Notes: a model not told the origin generated them from the sequence alone. A stretch of DNA of 64,000 bases from Variovorax sp. dw_308 (GCF_019207085.1 NZ_JAATOM010000001.1:620001-684000); one strand, 5' to 3'. Shown: positions 1 through 12,555, counted from the first letter of the stretch. Numbers and translations are program-made.

Positions 1-602
1 CACGTTGGCGCGCAGGCTGGGGTCGAAGCGGGCCGCGTCGTAGGCCGCGGTGTAGTAGTCGGAGAAGGCGCGCTGGCCGCCGGCGCGCTGGTAGTTGGCC
101 GTGAAGCCGCGCACCGCGTCGAGCCCGAAGATACCCTGGCGCGCCTTGTCGAGCGAGGCGGGGTTGATGTCGGTGGCGTAGATCAGCGCGCGTTCCAGCA
201 GGCCTTCCTCGCGCAGCAGGATGGCCAGCGAATAGACCTCTTCGCCGGTGCTGCACCCGGCCACCCAGACCTTGATCGACGGATAGGTGTGCAGCACCGG
301 CACCACCTGCCGGCGCAGCGCCAGGAAGTAGGCCGGGTCGCGGAACATCTCGCTCACGGGGATCGTGAGGAACTGCAGCAGTCGCGCGAACAGGGCCGGG
401 TCGCGCAGCACCTTCTCCTGCAGCGCTGAGATGGTCGGCAGGTCGAGCTGGTCCAGCGCGTACAACACGCGGCGCTTCTGCGAGGCGCCGGTGTAGTCCC
501 GGAAGTCGTGGTTGTACTTGAGGTAGATCGCCTCCATCAACAGCCGCAGCTCGATGGCGGTGTTGTCGGGCGGCTGCGCCTTCGGGGACGCTGCGGACTG
601 GT

Positions 603-606
<4 letters not shown>
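1..606 (-). CDS. CheR-type protein-glutamate O-methyltransferase (C-terminus beyond window edge)
   Basis: The 202 visible residues are the N-terminal part of a chemotaxis-type methyltransferase, which transfers methyl from S-adenosylmethionine to glutamates of receptors. An N-terminal helical CheR region (about 15-85) contains IPVSEMFRDPAYF, a typical CheR sequence. The SAM-binding motif VAGCSTGEEVYSLA follows at about 105-120, then YATDINP. The start is GTG at 606-604, inside the GTGA overlap with the stop of the upstream hybrid kinase, so the two are translationally coupled. Such kinase-plus-CheR pairs usually signal through CheB/CheR modules; a CheB partner could lie beyond the left edge (inference). 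The last third, about 70-80 residues, is not visible. Confidence 0.9.
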
Positions 607-4100
<3,494 letters not shown>

Positions 4101-4163
4101 GGGCAAGGGCGGGTGGGGCAAAACCTGAGGAGTCTGCCCGAGCCCGCCCGCTCGCCGTGTCGG

Positions 4164-4192
4164 AGAAGACCGCGCGTTGCGGCACGTGTCAA
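4164..4192 (-). promoter_or_regulatory. Candidate sigma-70 promoter for the hybrid kinase gene
   Basis: On the minus strand a perfect TTGACA -35 (4192-4187) is followed by a 17-base spacer and a weak -10, TCTTCT (4169-4164). It lies 64 bases upstream of the kinase ATG, in the 149-base gap after the hydrolase gene. The -10 matches only 3 of 6 consensus bases, so this is tentative. Confidence 0.3.
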
Positions 4193-4249
4193 GAGGGAAA
4201 CGGCACCCACGCCTCGCGCCCTGCGCGAGCCGCGCGTTCCCCTGGCCGC

Positions 4250-5179
4250 TCAGCCCGCCAGGAACTGGGCGATCAGCGAGGCGACCCGGGCCGGCTGGTC
4301 GTGATGCAGCATGTGACCCGCCTGCGCCACCGTCTCCACGCGCGCATCGGGCACGGACTTGAGGCGCTCGTGGTAGTCGTTGAGCGTGTAGCGGTCTTTC
4401 CACCAGCCGCCCAGGCTGTTGCCGTCAGCGATCACCGCGAGCACCGGGGCCGTGATGCGGCGGTACATCGCGAGGACTTCATCGACCCGGTAGTTCTGCG
4501 CGCTGGTGATCTTGTGGCCCGGTTCGCCGCGGATCTGCCATTGAGGGCGGCCGTCCTCGGTGGTGGTCTCGCGCGCCCATTGGCTGGCCAGCCAGTGGGC
4601 CTTGTCGGGGCTCAGGCGCGGGTTGGTCTTCATGAGCCGCCGCGCCACGCCCGCCAGCGTCGTGTAGGGGTGCAGGTCCAGTTCGCCGCGGTGCATGCGC
4701 TTGATCTCGTCCATCCACTTGCCGTAGCGCGCCGGCGCTTCATCGGCCTGTGCGGCCGGCATGCCGAAGCCTTCGAGGTTGACCACGCGACGCACGCGCT
4801 GCGGCCGCACGCCGGCGTATTGCATGAGCACGTTGCCACCCATGCTGTGGCCGACGATGTCGACTTTGGCCTCGCCCGCGTAGTGGTCGAGCAGCCAGTC
4901 GAGGTCGGCCATGTAGTCGGCGATCCAGTAGTTGTCCACGCCCGGCGCCTCGGTGAGGCCGAAGCCGCGCCAGTCGGGGGCGATCACGTGGCGTTCCTGG
5001 GCAAACGAGTCCACCACGAACTGCCAGGACGCCGCCACGTCCATCCAGCCGTGCAGCAGCACCAGCGGCGCCTGGCCGGGCGTCGGATCGCCCCAATGCA
5101 ACACGTGATATTGGAGCCCGCGCACCGGGATGAATTCGCTGCGGGCAGGACGGAGAGGCTGGTACATGCGGCCGATCAT
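4250..5179 (-). CDS. Alpha/beta-fold hydrolase
   Basis: A 309-residue alpha/beta hydrolase. The oxyanion region is LVLLHGWMDVAASW (about residues 40-53), the nucleophile elbow is GHSMGGN, and the catalytic histidine lies in QAGHMLHHDQP near the C-terminus. WRGFGLTEAP is typical of epoxide hydrolase/esterase relatives. There is no signal peptide, so it should be cytosolic. The start at 5179 is preceded by GGAG at a 9-base spacing; an ATG four codons downstream (5167) is the alternative. The substrate cannot be told. It lies upstream of the kinase on the same strand but 149 bases away, so probably not in one operon. Confidence 0.88.
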   Translation of the reverse strand: MIGRMYQPLRPARSEFIPVRGLQYHVLHWGDPTPGQAPLVLLHGWMDVAASWQFVVDSFAQERHVIAPDWRGFGLTEAPGVDNYWIADYMADLDWLLDHYAGEAKVDIVGHSMGGNVLMQYAGVRPQRVRRVVNLEGFGMPAAQADEAPARYGKWMDEIKRMHRGELDLHPYTTLAGVARRLMKTNPRLSPDKAHWLASQWARETTTEDGRPQWQIRGEPGHKITSAQNYRVDEVLAMYRRITAPVLAVIADGNSLGGWWKDRYTLNDYHERLKSVPDARVETVAQAGHMLHHDQPARVASLIAQFLAG

Positions 5180-5188
5180 AAGCAGCGA

Positions 5189-5205
5189 CTCCGCGAGAGG
5201 CGGAG
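5189..5205 (-). promoter_or_regulatory. Inverted repeat covering the hydrolase Shine-Dalgarno
   Basis: CTCCGC, 5 bases, GCGGAG. In the minus-strand transcript the 3' arm includes the GGAG that serves the hydrolase start at 5179, so a 6-bp, GC-rich hairpin would hide the ribosome binding site. The repeat is directly visible; a regulatory role is inference. Confidence 0.3.
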
Positions 5206-5357
5206 CCACACGTGACACCTTCGAAGGCTCGTGGCGCTGCCGCGCCACTGCGCGGGCGCGGCCTGGCGCGGCCCTGCCATGCGGCATCGGTCCGTGCCCG
5301 CGCGGGTTTCTGGCGGCGAGGTCACGCGTTCCCGATCGCGGCGGTAGCATCCCGCGC

Positions 5358-6434
5358 ATGCAAAAAACCGAACTCCGCAAAGTCCCGCTCGGCCAGAGCA
5401 ATCTTCATGTCACGCCGATCTGCCTCGGCACCATGGTCTTTGGCGAGCAGGTCGACGAAGCGACCTCGCACCAGATCCTCAACCGCTCGCTCGAGCGCGG
5501 CGTCGACTTCATCGACACGGCCGAGATCTATGCCGTGCCGACGCGCAAGGAAACCTTCGGCGCCACGGAGACCATCATCGGCAACTGGTTCGCGGCCAAC
5601 CCGGGCGTGCGCCAGAAGATCACGCTGGCCACCAAGGTCGCCGGCCCGTCGCGCGGCATGCCGTGGGTGCGCGAGGGCAAGGGCATGACGTCGGCCGACA
5701 TCGTGGCCTCGTGCGACGCGAGCCTGAAGCGCCTGCAGACCGACGTGATCGACCTCTACCAGATCCACTGGCCGGAGCGCCATGTACCGCAGTTCGGCAA
5801 CATCTACTACGACCCCGCGAAGGAGACTTCGGCCACACCCATCCATGACCAGCTCGAAGCGCTGGCGGGCCTCGTCAAGGCCGGCAAGGTGCGCCACATC
5901 GGCCTGTCGAACGAGACGCCCTGGGGCGTGCACGAGTTCGTGCGGCAGGCCGAGCAGCACGGCCTGCCGCGCGTGGCCTCCGTGCAGAACGCATTCAACC
6001 TGGTCAACCGCGCGCACGAGAACGGCATGGACGAGGCGATGCATCGGCTCCATGTGTCGCTGCTCGTGTATTCGCCGCTCGCGTTCGGGCTGCTTACCGG
6101 CAAGTACGACCAGGGCGGCATCGACGGCCCGGATGCGCCGAAGGGTGCGCGCATCTCCAGCTTCGAGTCTGTGCGCAAGCAACGCTGGGGCCGCCCCGAC
6201 GCCTTGCGCGCCGCGCGCCGCTACAACCAGCTGGCGCGCGACCACGGCCTCACGCCCACGCGGATGGCGCTCGCCTATTGCTACACGAAGTGGCACGTCA
6301 CGAGCACCATCATCGGCGTCACCACGGTGGCGCAACTCGACGAGGACATCGATGCGTTCGGCACCACGCTGCCGGCGGAAGTTCTGGTCGAGATCGACAA
6401 GATCCGCTGGGAGATTCGCGACCCTGCGATGTGA
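5358..6434 (+). CDS. tas: Aldo/keto reductase, Tas family
   Basis: A 358-residue NADP(H)-dependent aldo/keto reductase with a (beta/alpha)8 barrel. It closely resembles E. coli Tas: LGTMVFGEQVDE near the start, DTAEIYAVPTRKETFG with the catalytic Asp/Tyr, KVAGPSRGMPW with the catalytic Lys, and YQIHWPERHVPQFG. The cofactor-binding C-terminus includes STIIGVTTVAQLDEDI. The ATG at 5358 gives MQKTELRKVPLGQSNL, the family N-terminus, although the frame is open upstream. The physiological substrate of Tas is not settled. It is followed after 7 bases by ybaK, so the two are probably cotranscribed, possibly through to the RidA gene. Confidence 0.92.
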   Translation: MQKTELRKVPLGQSNLHVTPICLGTMVFGEQVDEATSHQILNRSLERGVDFIDTAEIYAVPTRKETFGATETIIGNWFAANPGVRQKITLATKVAGPSRGMPWVREGKGMTSADIVASCDASLKRLQTDVIDLYQIHWPERHVPQFGNIYYDPAKETSATPIHDQLEALAGLVKAGKVRHIGLSNETPWGVHEFVRQAEQHGLPRVASVQNAFNLVNRAHENGMDEAMHRLHVSLLVYSPLAFGLLTGKYDQGGIDGPDAPKGARISSFESVRKQRWGRPDALRAARRYNQLARDHGLTPTRMALAYCYTKWHVTSTIIGVTTVAQLDEDIDAFGTTLPAEVLVEIDKIRWEIRDPAM

Positions 6435-6441
6435 CCGGCCG

Positions 6442-6933
6442 ATGGCGAAGAAAGCGCACGTCAGCGAAACCCCCGCCACGCAACTATTGCGCGCGAACAA
6501 GATCGCCTTTACCGAGCACCCCTACGAGTATCTCGAGCACGGCGGCGCGCAGCACAGCGCGGCGGTGCTCGGCCTCGACCCCTTCACCGTCGTCAAGACG
6601 CTGGTCATGCAGGACCAGGACGCGAAGCCGCTGCTGGTGCTGATGCACGGCAACCGCACCGTGTCGACCAAGAACCTGGCGCGGCAGATCGGCGCGAAGT
6701 CGGTCGAGCCCTGCAAGCCGGACGTCGCGAACCGGCACAGCGGCTACCTGGTGGGCGGCACGTCACCGTTCGGCACCAGGCGCAGCATGCCGGTGTACAT
6801 CGAGTCGAGCATCCTCGAGCTGCCCAGGATTGCGATCAACGGCGGCCGGCGCGGCTATCTCGTCGGCATCGACCCTCAGGTGTGCATCACCTTGCTGGGC
6901 GCGAAACCAGTGCAGTGCGCGCTGGCAGAATGA
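6442..6933 (+). CDS. ybaK: Cys-tRNA(Pro)/Cys-tRNA(Cys) deacylase YbaK/EbsC
   Basis: A 163-residue protein of the YbaK/aminoacyl-tRNA editing domain family, which clears mischarged Cys-tRNA(Pro) in trans. Family features are the N-terminal TPATQLLRANKIAFTEHPYEY, the conserved Lys in VVKTLVMQ, and the C-terminal ING-G-RG-LVGIDP segment. Length fits stand-alone YbaK (about 155-160). It starts 7 bases after the Tas-like gene and ends 28 bases before plsY on the same strand, so it reads as a middle gene of a small operon. Confidence 0.93.
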   Translation: MAKKAHVSETPATQLLRANKIAFTEHPYEYLEHGGAQHSAAVLGLDPFTVVKTLVMQDQDAKPLLVLMHGNRTVSTKNLARQIGAKSVEPCKPDVANRHSGYLVGGTSPFGTRRSMPVYIESSILELPRIAINGGRRGYLVGIDPQVCITLLGAKPVQCALAE

Positions 6934-6961
6934 GCGACCATTTTTCCGGTCGGAGTCCACG

Positions 6962-7600
6962 TTGAATTTTCATTGGCCGTCTGTCGTCGCCATCGTTGCC
7001 TCTTACCTGATCGGCTCGCTGTCCTTTGCGGTGATCGTGAGCAAGGCCATGGGCATGGCTGACCCGCGCAGCTATGGCAGCGGCAATCCCGGCGCGACCA
7101 ATGTGCTGCGTTCGGGCAACAAGGCCGCCGCATTCGCCACGCTGCTGCTCGATGCCATCAAGGGCTGGTTGCCGGTGTTCCTGATCATGCATTTCGGCGC
7201 TGCATGGGGCATGGACATGGGCATCGCCGCACTGGCTGGCCTGGCAGCATTCCTCGGCCACCTCTATCCGGTGTTCTTCGGATTCCAGGGCGGCAAGGGC
7301 GTGGCGACGGCGGCCGGCGTGCTGTTGGGGCTCGACTGGCTGCTCGGGTTGGCCACGGGCGGCACATGGCTCATCGTGGCGCTGTTCTTCCGCTATTCGT
7401 CGCTGGCCTCGCTCGCTGCGGCGCTGTTCGCGCCGGCCTACTACCTGCTCGGCGGCGGCATCGTCTGGAAGCTCGACGCCACGGCATTCGTCGCGATGGT
7501 CGGCATGAGCCTGTTGCTCGCCTGGCGTCATCGCGAAAACATCCAGCGGCTCATTGCCGGCACGGAGTCGAAGCTCGGCTCGAAGAAAAAGAAGGAATGA
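6962..7600 (+). CDS. plsY: Glycerol-3-phosphate acyltransferase PlsY
   Basis: A 212-residue polytopic inner-membrane enzyme that moves acyl from acyl-phosphate to glycerol-3-phosphate, the first acylation step of phospholipid synthesis. Signature motifs are present: SYGSGNPGATNVLRSG (motif 1) and GFQGGKGVATAAG (motif 2), among about five to six hydrophobic helices, with a Lys-rich C-terminal tail. The start is TTG at 6962, supported by CGGAG 6 bases upstream and by LNFHWPSVV beginning the first helix; no ATG fits. The RidA gene follows after 6 bases. Confidence 0.95.
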   Translation: MNFHWPSVVAIVASYLIGSLSFAVIVSKAMGMADPRSYGSGNPGATNVLRSGNKAAAFATLLLDAIKGWLPVFLIMHFGAAWGMDMGIAALAGLAAFLGHLYPVFFGFQGGKGVATAAGVLLGLDWLLGLATGGTWLIVALFFRYSSLASLAAALFAPAYYLLGGGIVWKLDATAFVAMVGMSLLLAWRHRENIQRLIAGTESKLGSKKKKE

Positions 7601-7606
7601 CACACC

Positions 7607-7960
7607 ATGGCTGAACTCCAGCGCTTCCACGTCGGCCCGCGCCTGAGCGAAACGGCTGTCCACAACGGCACCGTCTATCTGGCGGGCCAGGTGCCCGACG
7701 ACACCACCGCCGACATGCGCGGCCAGACGCAGCAGGTGCTCGGCATGATCGACCGCCTGCTGGCCGAAGCGGGCAGCGACAAGTCGCGCATGCTGATGGT
7801 GCAGATCTTCCTGCCCGACATCGCCGACATCACCGTAATGAACGAGGTGTGGGATGCGTGGGTCGCCCCGGGCCACACGCCGCCGCGCGCCACGGTGCAG
7901 GCCAAGCTGGCCAACCCGGGCTACAAGATCGAGGTCGTGGTCACTGCCGCGCAGGGCTGA
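7607..7960 (+). CDS. RidA family protein (YjgF/YER057c/UK114)
   Basis: A 117-residue RidA-fold protein. RidA enzymes hydrolyse reactive enamine/imine intermediates made by PLP enzymes. Visible features: an N-terminal GPRLSETAVHNGTVYLAGQVP strand region and a C-terminal PPRATVQAKL with the conserved active-site Arg, then the KIEV-type strand. The sequence fits one of the Rid subgroups other than archetypal RidA, so the activity is uncertain. It follows plsY by 6 bases and is the last gene before an intrinsic terminator. Confidence 0.88.
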   Translation: MAELQRFHVGPRLSETAVHNGTVYLAGQVPDDTTADMRGQTQQVLGMIDRLLAEAGSDKSRMLMVQIFLPDIADITVMNEVWDAWVAPGHTPPRATVQAKLANPGYKIEVVVTAAQG

Positions 7961-7988
7961 AACGAAACCCACCCCCGAAGCCTCGGGT

Positions 7989-8028
7989 CGCGCGGTGGAA
8001 AACCGAGACGAGGGGCCGCGCGCTTTTT
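7989..8028 (+). terminator. Intrinsic terminator after the plsY-RidA operon
   Basis: A 7-bp stem CGCGCGG (7989-7995) / CCGCGCG (8016-8022) encloses a 20-base loop, with C then five T (8024-8028) directly after. It abuts the stop codon of the converging protease gene at 8030. The long loop lowers certainty. Confidence 0.5.
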
Positions 8029-8029
8029 A

Positions 8030-8674
8030 TCAGAAGCGCTTCTCGAGGACCATCTGGTCCGCGTCGCGCCGCATCGAGAAGTGGTTGATGAAGCTGTTGC
8101 CCAGCAGCACGTAGGGCATCGGCTGCGGCGACACGACCGCATCGACGTCGTAGACCTCGACGTCGCCCACGCGCACGGAACCCAGTTTCACCCGATACCC
8201 CTGGATCACGCCGTTGGCCGTGTTCATCTGCACCGCGGTGCCTTTCTGGTAGTCGAGTCCGATGCGCACCGCGTCCGCGGCCGAGAGGGACACGCTGGTG
8301 GCGCCGGTGTCGAGCATGAAGCTCACCGGTCGTCCGTTGATCATGCCGCCGCCCATGAAGTGCCCACGGCTGTCGACCGTCATCACGATGCGCTTGCCCT
8401 CCGGCTTGCCACCGCCGGAAGCGCCCACGCTCACCGGCGTGTCCATCCGCAGCGCGAGCCGCTTGCCGCCCATCTCGACCTGCGCCTGGTCCGACTGCAC
8501 CGACACCACGCGCACGCCTTGCCAGGTCTCACCCACCGCCACCGTCTTTGGCGCGCCGCCGTTGACGATGAGGATGGCGCGGCTGCCGATGGTGCCGGTG
8601 AGCATCACCGAATCGGCATGCGCCAGCATGCTGGCCGCGAACAGAGCCGCGGCAACGAGGAGGGTTCGCTGCAA
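8030..8674 (-). CDS. Secreted/membrane-anchored retropepsin-like aspartic protease (clan AA)
   Basis: A 214-residue protein with a hydrophobic N-terminus (about 1-20, signal peptide ending AHA) and a C-terminal retropepsin-like domain. The single catalytic motif FMLDTGATSVSLS has Asp at 122. It is followed by a flap-like GVIQGYRVKLGSVRVG segment and a YVLLGNSFI strand, as in single-domain bacterial clan AA proteases that work as dimers. The substrate is unknown. The start is TTG at 8674, only 2 bases after the yajQ stop, which points to translational coupling in a yajQ-protease operon. Confidence 0.87.
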   Translation of the reverse strand: MQRTLLVAAALFAASMLAHADSVMLTGTIGSRAILIVNGGAPKTVAVGETWQGVRVVSVQSDQAQVEMGGKRLALRMDTPVSVGASGGGKPEGKRIVMTVDSRGHFMGGGMINGRPVSFMLDTGATSVSLSAADAVRIGLDYQKGTAVQMNTANGVIQGYRVKLGSVRVGDVEVYDVDAVVSPQPMPYVLLGNSFINHFSMRRDADQMVLEKRF

Positions 8675-8676
8675 GA

Positions 8677-9162
8677 TCAGTCCCGGAAGTTGTTGAAGCT
8701 CAGCGGCATGTCGGGCAGGTCCTTCTTGATCAATGCCATCGCCGCCTGCAGGTCGTCGCGCTTGGCGCCGGTCACGCGCACCGCATCGCCCTGGATGGCG
8801 GCCTGCACCTTGAGCTTGCTGTCCTTGATCAGGCGCTGGATCTTCTTCGATTGCTCGCTCTCGATGCCGCTCTTGACCTTGATGACCAGCTTGACCTTGT
8901 CGCCGCCAATCTTCTGCACGTCGCCCTTGTCGAGGAAGCGCACGTCCACGCTGCGCTTGGTGAGCTTGTTGCGCAGGATGTCCTCCACCTGCACGAGCTG
9001 GAAGTCGGCATCGCCGATGAGGGTGATGTCCTTCTCCTTGAGTTCGATCGCGGCGGAGGTGCCCTTGAAGTCGAAGCGGGTGCCGATTTCCTTGGCCGTG
9101 TTCTCCACGGCGTTCTTGACTTCGGGGAGGTTAGGTTCGCAGACGGTATCGAATGAGGGCAT
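8677..9162 (-). CDS. yajQ: YajQ family nucleotide/c-di-GMP-binding protein
   Basis: A 161-residue UPF0234/YajQ protein. It matches the family along its length: [18 protein letters not shown] at the start, [13 protein letters not shown], and [14 protein letters not shown] at the end. Some homologues bind cyclic di-GMP and act with transcription factors (established for Xanthomonas/Pseudomonas relatives); here that is inference. The ATG at 9162 was chosen because the conserved N-terminus begins there and AGGAGG-like bases lie just upstream. It is transcribed divergently from murB across 52 bases. Confidence 0.96.
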   Translation of the reverse strand: MPSFDTVCEPNLPEVKNAVENTAKEIGTRFDFKGTSAAIELKEKDITLIGDADFQLVQVEDILRNKLTKRSVDVRFLDKGDVQKIGGDKVKLVIKVKSGIESEQSKKIQRLIKDSKLKVQAAIQGDAVRVTGAKRDDLQAAMALIKKDLPDMPLSFNNFRD

Positions 9163-9214
9163 GTGATGCCTCCTGTAAGGCCAATGGCGCAAGCTTGAAT
9201 GAGACAATTCTCCC

Positions 9215-10267
9215 ATGATCGTTGAGCACAATGTCCCGCTGCAGCCCTACAACAGCTTCGGCATCGTGGCGCGCGCGCAGCACCTTGCGCGCATCGCCTC
9301 GGAGGCCGACGTGCTGGCTGTGCTGGCCGATGCGGCATGGCGCGATGCACCCAAGTTCGTGCTCGGCGGGGGCAGCAACATCGTGCTGACCGGCGACGTC
9401 AAGCCGCTGGTGCTGAAGGTCGAGATCAAGGGCCTGCGCCTGGTCGAAGACACGCCGCGCGCCTGGATCGTGGAGGCCGGCGCCGGGGAAAACTGGCACG
9501 AGGCCGTCGAGTGGGCGGTGGACAACGGCTTCCCTGGCCTGGAGAACCTGGCGCTGATACCCGGCACGGTGGGCGGGTCGCCGGTGCAGAACATCGGCGC
9601 CTACGGTGTCGAGCTGCAGGACCGGTTCGAGTCGCTGGATGCCATCGCGCTGGACACCGGGCGCACCTTCACGCTCGATGCCGCGCAGTGCGCCTTCGGC
9701 TACCGCGATTCGGTGTTCAAGCACATCGCCAGCGGAACCAACAGCTTCGGCCTGGCGGGCAGGGCGCTGATCACGCGGGTGCGCTTCCGCCTGCCCAAGC
9801 CGTGGAAGGCCGTCATGGGCTACCTCGACCTCGAACGCAAGATGGCCGAAACCGGCAACTTCACGCCCAACGCGCGCGAGGTGTTCGACTGGGTCTGCGC
9901 CATCCGCCGCGCCAAGCTGCCCGACTGGCGACAACTCGGCAATGCAGGCAGCTTCTTCAAGAACCCGACCGTCACGGCCGAACAGTGCGCCGATATCATC
10001 GCCCGCGACCCGAAGATCGTGCACTACCCGATGGCCGACGGCAGCATCAAGCTGGCGGCCGGCTGGCTCATCGACGCGTGCGGGTGGAAGGGAAAATCGA
10101 TCGGCAATGCCGGCGTCTACGAGAAGCAGGCGCTGGTGCTGGTCAACCGCGGCGGCCGGACGCATCCGGTCACCGGAGGCGAGGTGATGACGCTGGCAAA
10201 GGCCATCCAGACCAGCGTCTACGAGCGATTCGGCATCCTGCTCGAGCCCGAGCCGGTCGTCGTATAG
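9215..10267 (+). CDS. murB: UDP-N-acetylmuramate dehydrogenase MurB (type I)
   Basis: A 350-residue flavoenzyme that reduces UDP-GlcNAc-enolpyruvate to UDP-MurNAc in peptidoglycan synthesis. The N-terminal FAD-binding (PCMH) domain shows [12 protein letters not shown] and [24 protein letters not shown]. The substrate domain holds the conserved Arg in GYRDSVFK, the proton-donor Ser246 in NAGSFFKNP, and the C-terminal Glu in LEPEPVVV. Length and ending fit type I (E. coli-like) enzymes. It is the first gene of a rightward run with the DUF945 protein. Confidence 0.97.
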   Translation: MIVEHNVPLQPYNSFGIVARAQHLARIASEADVLAVLADAAWRDAPKFVLGGGSNIVLTGDVKPLVLKVEIKGLRLVEDTPRAWIVEAGAGENWHEAVEWAVDNGFPGLENLALIPGTVGGSPVQNIGAYGVELQDRFESLDAIALDTGRTFTLDAAQCAFGYRDSVFKHIASGTNSFGLAGRALITRVRFRLPKPWKAVMGYLDLERKMAETGNFTPNAREVFDWVCAIRRAKLPDWRQLGNAGSFFKNPTVTAEQCADIIARDPKIVHYPMADGSIKLAAGWLIDACGWKGKSIGNAGVYEKQALVLVNRGGRTHPVTGGEVMTLAKAIQTSVYERFGILLEPEPVVV

Positions 10268-10301
10268 CCAGAACAAAGAGTCAACAACAGGGAGTGTGAA
10301 A

Positions 10302-11726
10302 GTGAAGATGAAAGCACTGGCGGCCGTTGCGGTCGTCGTGGTGGGCGGGTACCTGGGCGCGACGGTCGTCACGGGCAACAAGATCGCGGCGGCCTACGAT
10401 GCGCGCGCGGAAAAGCTGGAAAAGCAGTTTCCGTTCGTGCGTGTGGTGCACCGGCAGGCCGAGAAGGGCATGTTCTCGTCGACCTACAGCGGCAAGCTGC
10501 GCATCGGCTGCGCGCCGGCCGCGGGAGCGGGCGGCGAGGCGGCCAAGGCGGGCAAGACCCTCGACATCGGCTTCCGGGACCGTGTGCTTGCCGGTCCGCT
10601 GCCGGGCTTCAGCACCATCGGCGCGGCGGTGATCGAATCCGAAGTCGTCCTGCCAGACGAAGTGCCGGAGGGCGTGCGCAAATACCTCGCCGGCATGAAG
10701 CCGCAAGACATCCGCACGGTGGTCGGCTACGGCGGCGACTACAACACCAGGGTGCGGCTGCCGGGCGGCGACATCGCGCTGCCAACGGGCAAGCTCACCT
10801 GGCCCGACGTGCACCTGAGCGGCGCCGGCAACTTCGACGGCGGCGCCTTCACCTTCGACGGCACATTGCCAGAGCTGGCCTTCGTCGGCGCGGAGAAAGG
10901 CGGCAAGTCCACGCTGGATGTCAAGCTGGCAAAGCTGCGCTGGCAAGGCACCTCGCTGCCCGCGGACAGCTTCTGGCTGCGCCCCGGCACCAGCACCCTG
11001 GACATCGAGCGCCTGGAAGTGCTGGCCAACGCCGGCGGCAAGCCGGTCTCGGCACAGATCGGCAAGTTCAAGTACCTCGCTGAAGTGAAGGCCGACAAGG
11101 ACCTGCTCGACGCCAAGGCCGCCTTCACCGCGGATGCCACGCTGCGCATCGGCGAGGAGGCCAAGCCGATCCAGCTCGACAACTTCGAATTCCAGGAGTC
11201 GCTGAAGCATCTGCACGGGCCGACCCTGCAGAAGGTCCTTGAAGCGTCGATGGCGCAGTTATCGTCGACCTGCGAGGGCGGCAAGGTGTCGCAAGAAGAC
11301 GCCGCCGCGCTGGGCCTGGAGATGATGCGGACGCTGGCGCAATTGCTGCCCCACGCACCCGAGATATCGGTCGACAAACTGGCCGTCACCTACGAGGGCC
11401 AGCGCGGCGAGATGTCTTTCTCGGCCAGTGCGCCGGGCCTGACGGCCGAGGACGTCGAAGAGCCGGTGGTCATGAAGGCCAAGCTGCATGCCAACATGCT
11501 CGTGAAGGCCAGTGCCAGGCTGCCGGTAGCCTGGGTCCAGTTGCTCGGCGAGCGCAGCGGCGACCCGGCCGGCGCACCGCAGCGCGTGGCGCAGGCCCAC
11601 TCGATGGTCGACCTGGCTGTCGGCAAGGGCTTCGCCGTGCGCGATGGCGAATTCCTGGCAAGCACCGTTGTCCTGGAGAAGGGCGCGGTGCTGCTCAACG
11701 GCAAGCCGATGAGCGAGGGGAAGTGA
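10302..11726 (+). CDS. YdgA family protein (DUF945)
   Basis: A 474-residue protein with one N-terminal membrane helix (about 5-25: AVAVVVVGGYLGATVV) and a long envelope-facing region, as in DUF945/YdgA proteins. Their molecular role is unknown. GMFSSTYSG near residue 55 and the repeated beta-strand pattern fit the family. Start: GTG at 10302 has GGGAG at a 7-base spacing; GTG 10296 and ATG 10308 in the same frame are alternatives differing by two residues. It lies 34 bases after murB and 13 bases before the next gene, so the three may be cotranscribed. Confidence 0.8.
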   Translation: MKMKALAAVAVVVVGGYLGATVVTGNKIAAAYDARAEKLEKQFPFVRVVHRQAEKGMFSSTYSGKLRIGCAPAAGAGGEAAKAGKTLDIGFRDRVLAGPLPGFSTIGAAVIESEVVLPDEVPEGVRKYLAGMKPQDIRTVVGYGGDYNTRVRLPGGDIALPTGKLTWPDVHLSGAGNFDGGAFTFDGTLPELAFVGAEKGGKSTLDVKLAKLRWQGTSLPADSFWLRPGTSTLDIERLEVLANAGGKPVSAQIGKFKYLAEVKADKDLLDAKAAFTADATLRIGEEAKPIQLDNFEFQESLKHLHGPTLQKVLEASMAQLSSTCEGGKVSQEDAAALGLEMMRTLAQLLPHAPEISVDKLAVTYEGQRGEMSFSASAPGLTAEDVEEPVVMKAKLHANMLVKASARLPVAWVQLLGERSGDPAGAPQRVAQAHSMVDLAVGKGFAVRDGEFLASTVVLEKGAVLLNGKPMSEGK

Positions 11727-11739
11727 CGGGGAGTCGACG

Positions 11740-12555
11740 ATGAATGTTCTGCCGCAGCTCAACTTTCGCCGTCGCATCCATTTGCTGTCGTGGGCTCGCC
11801 GGCTGTCGATTCTTGGCGGCGTTTCGGCAGGGCTGGTCCTGGGTTGGACCTGCCGATTCGGCTGGTTGGTGGCAGGGGCTATCCTGGTGATGACGCTGCT
11901 CGGCGCGCTGGTGTCATGGCAAGCGAGCCTGCGGCGCCAGTTCATTCGGGAGGCCGAATTCCCGGGATTCCTCGTCGGCAAGCTGACGGCCGCCTTCCCG
12001 CAACTGCAGCGGCGTGACACCGATCTGGTGTTGCGCGGCCTGCGGCAGTTCTTCATGGCGCACCTGCGCTCGGGCCGCAAGTTCGTGGCAATGCCATCGA
12101 GGATCGTGGACGAAGCCTGGCACGAGTACATCCTGCATACGCGGGGCTACGAACGCTGGTGCAAGGCGGCCTTCGGCGGGATGCTGCACCACACGCCGGC
12201 CGAAGTGCTCGGCAACGATGCACGTCGCAACGACGGCCTGCGCCGTACCTGGTACTGGGCCTGCAAGGAGGAGAGCATCGACCCGCGCAAGCCAACGCGC
12301 CTGCCGCTGTTGTTCGCGCTCGATGCCAAGTTCGACGTCGAAGGCGGCTTCAAGTACACGCCCGACTGCAATGCCATCGACCGCGCTGCCGGCTCCGACT
12401 GCGGAACCAGCTTCAGCGACTCCGATTCTGGATCGGGTGACGCGGGCGGCTTCGGCGGCAGCGAGTCGTCCTCCTCGGACAGCGGAGGAGGCGACAGCGG
12501 AGGTGGAGACGGCGGTTCCGGCTGTGGCGGCGGTTGCGGCGGCGGAGGCGACTGA
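11740..12555 (+). CDS. Glycine-rich domain membrane protein of unknown function
   Basis: A 271-residue protein. Two hydrophobic segments (about 19-60) form a membrane hairpin. The middle domain contains VDEAWHEYILHTRGYERWC and HHTPAEV, a pattern shared with the glycine-rich domain (GRDP/DUF1399-like) family known from plants and bacteria. The last 60 residues are a low-complexity Ser/Asp/Gly/Cys tail ending in runs of Gly with three spaced Cys. No enzymatic motif is evident. It follows the DUF945 gene by 13 bases, so is probably in the same operon. Function unknown. Confidence 0.75.
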   Translation: MNVLPQLNFRRRIHLLSWARRLSILGGVSAGLVLGWTCRFGWLVAGAILVMTLLGALVSWQASLRRQFIREAEFPGFLVGKLTAAFPQLQRRDTDLVLRGLRQFFMAHLRSGRKFVAMPSRIVDEAWHEYILHTRGYERWCKAAFGGMLHHTPAEVLGNDARRNDGLRRTWYWACKEESIDPRKPTRLPLLFALDAKFDVEGGFKYTPDCNAIDRAAGSDCGTSFSDSDSGSGDAGGFGGSESSSSDSGGGDSGGGDGGSGCGGGCGGGGD

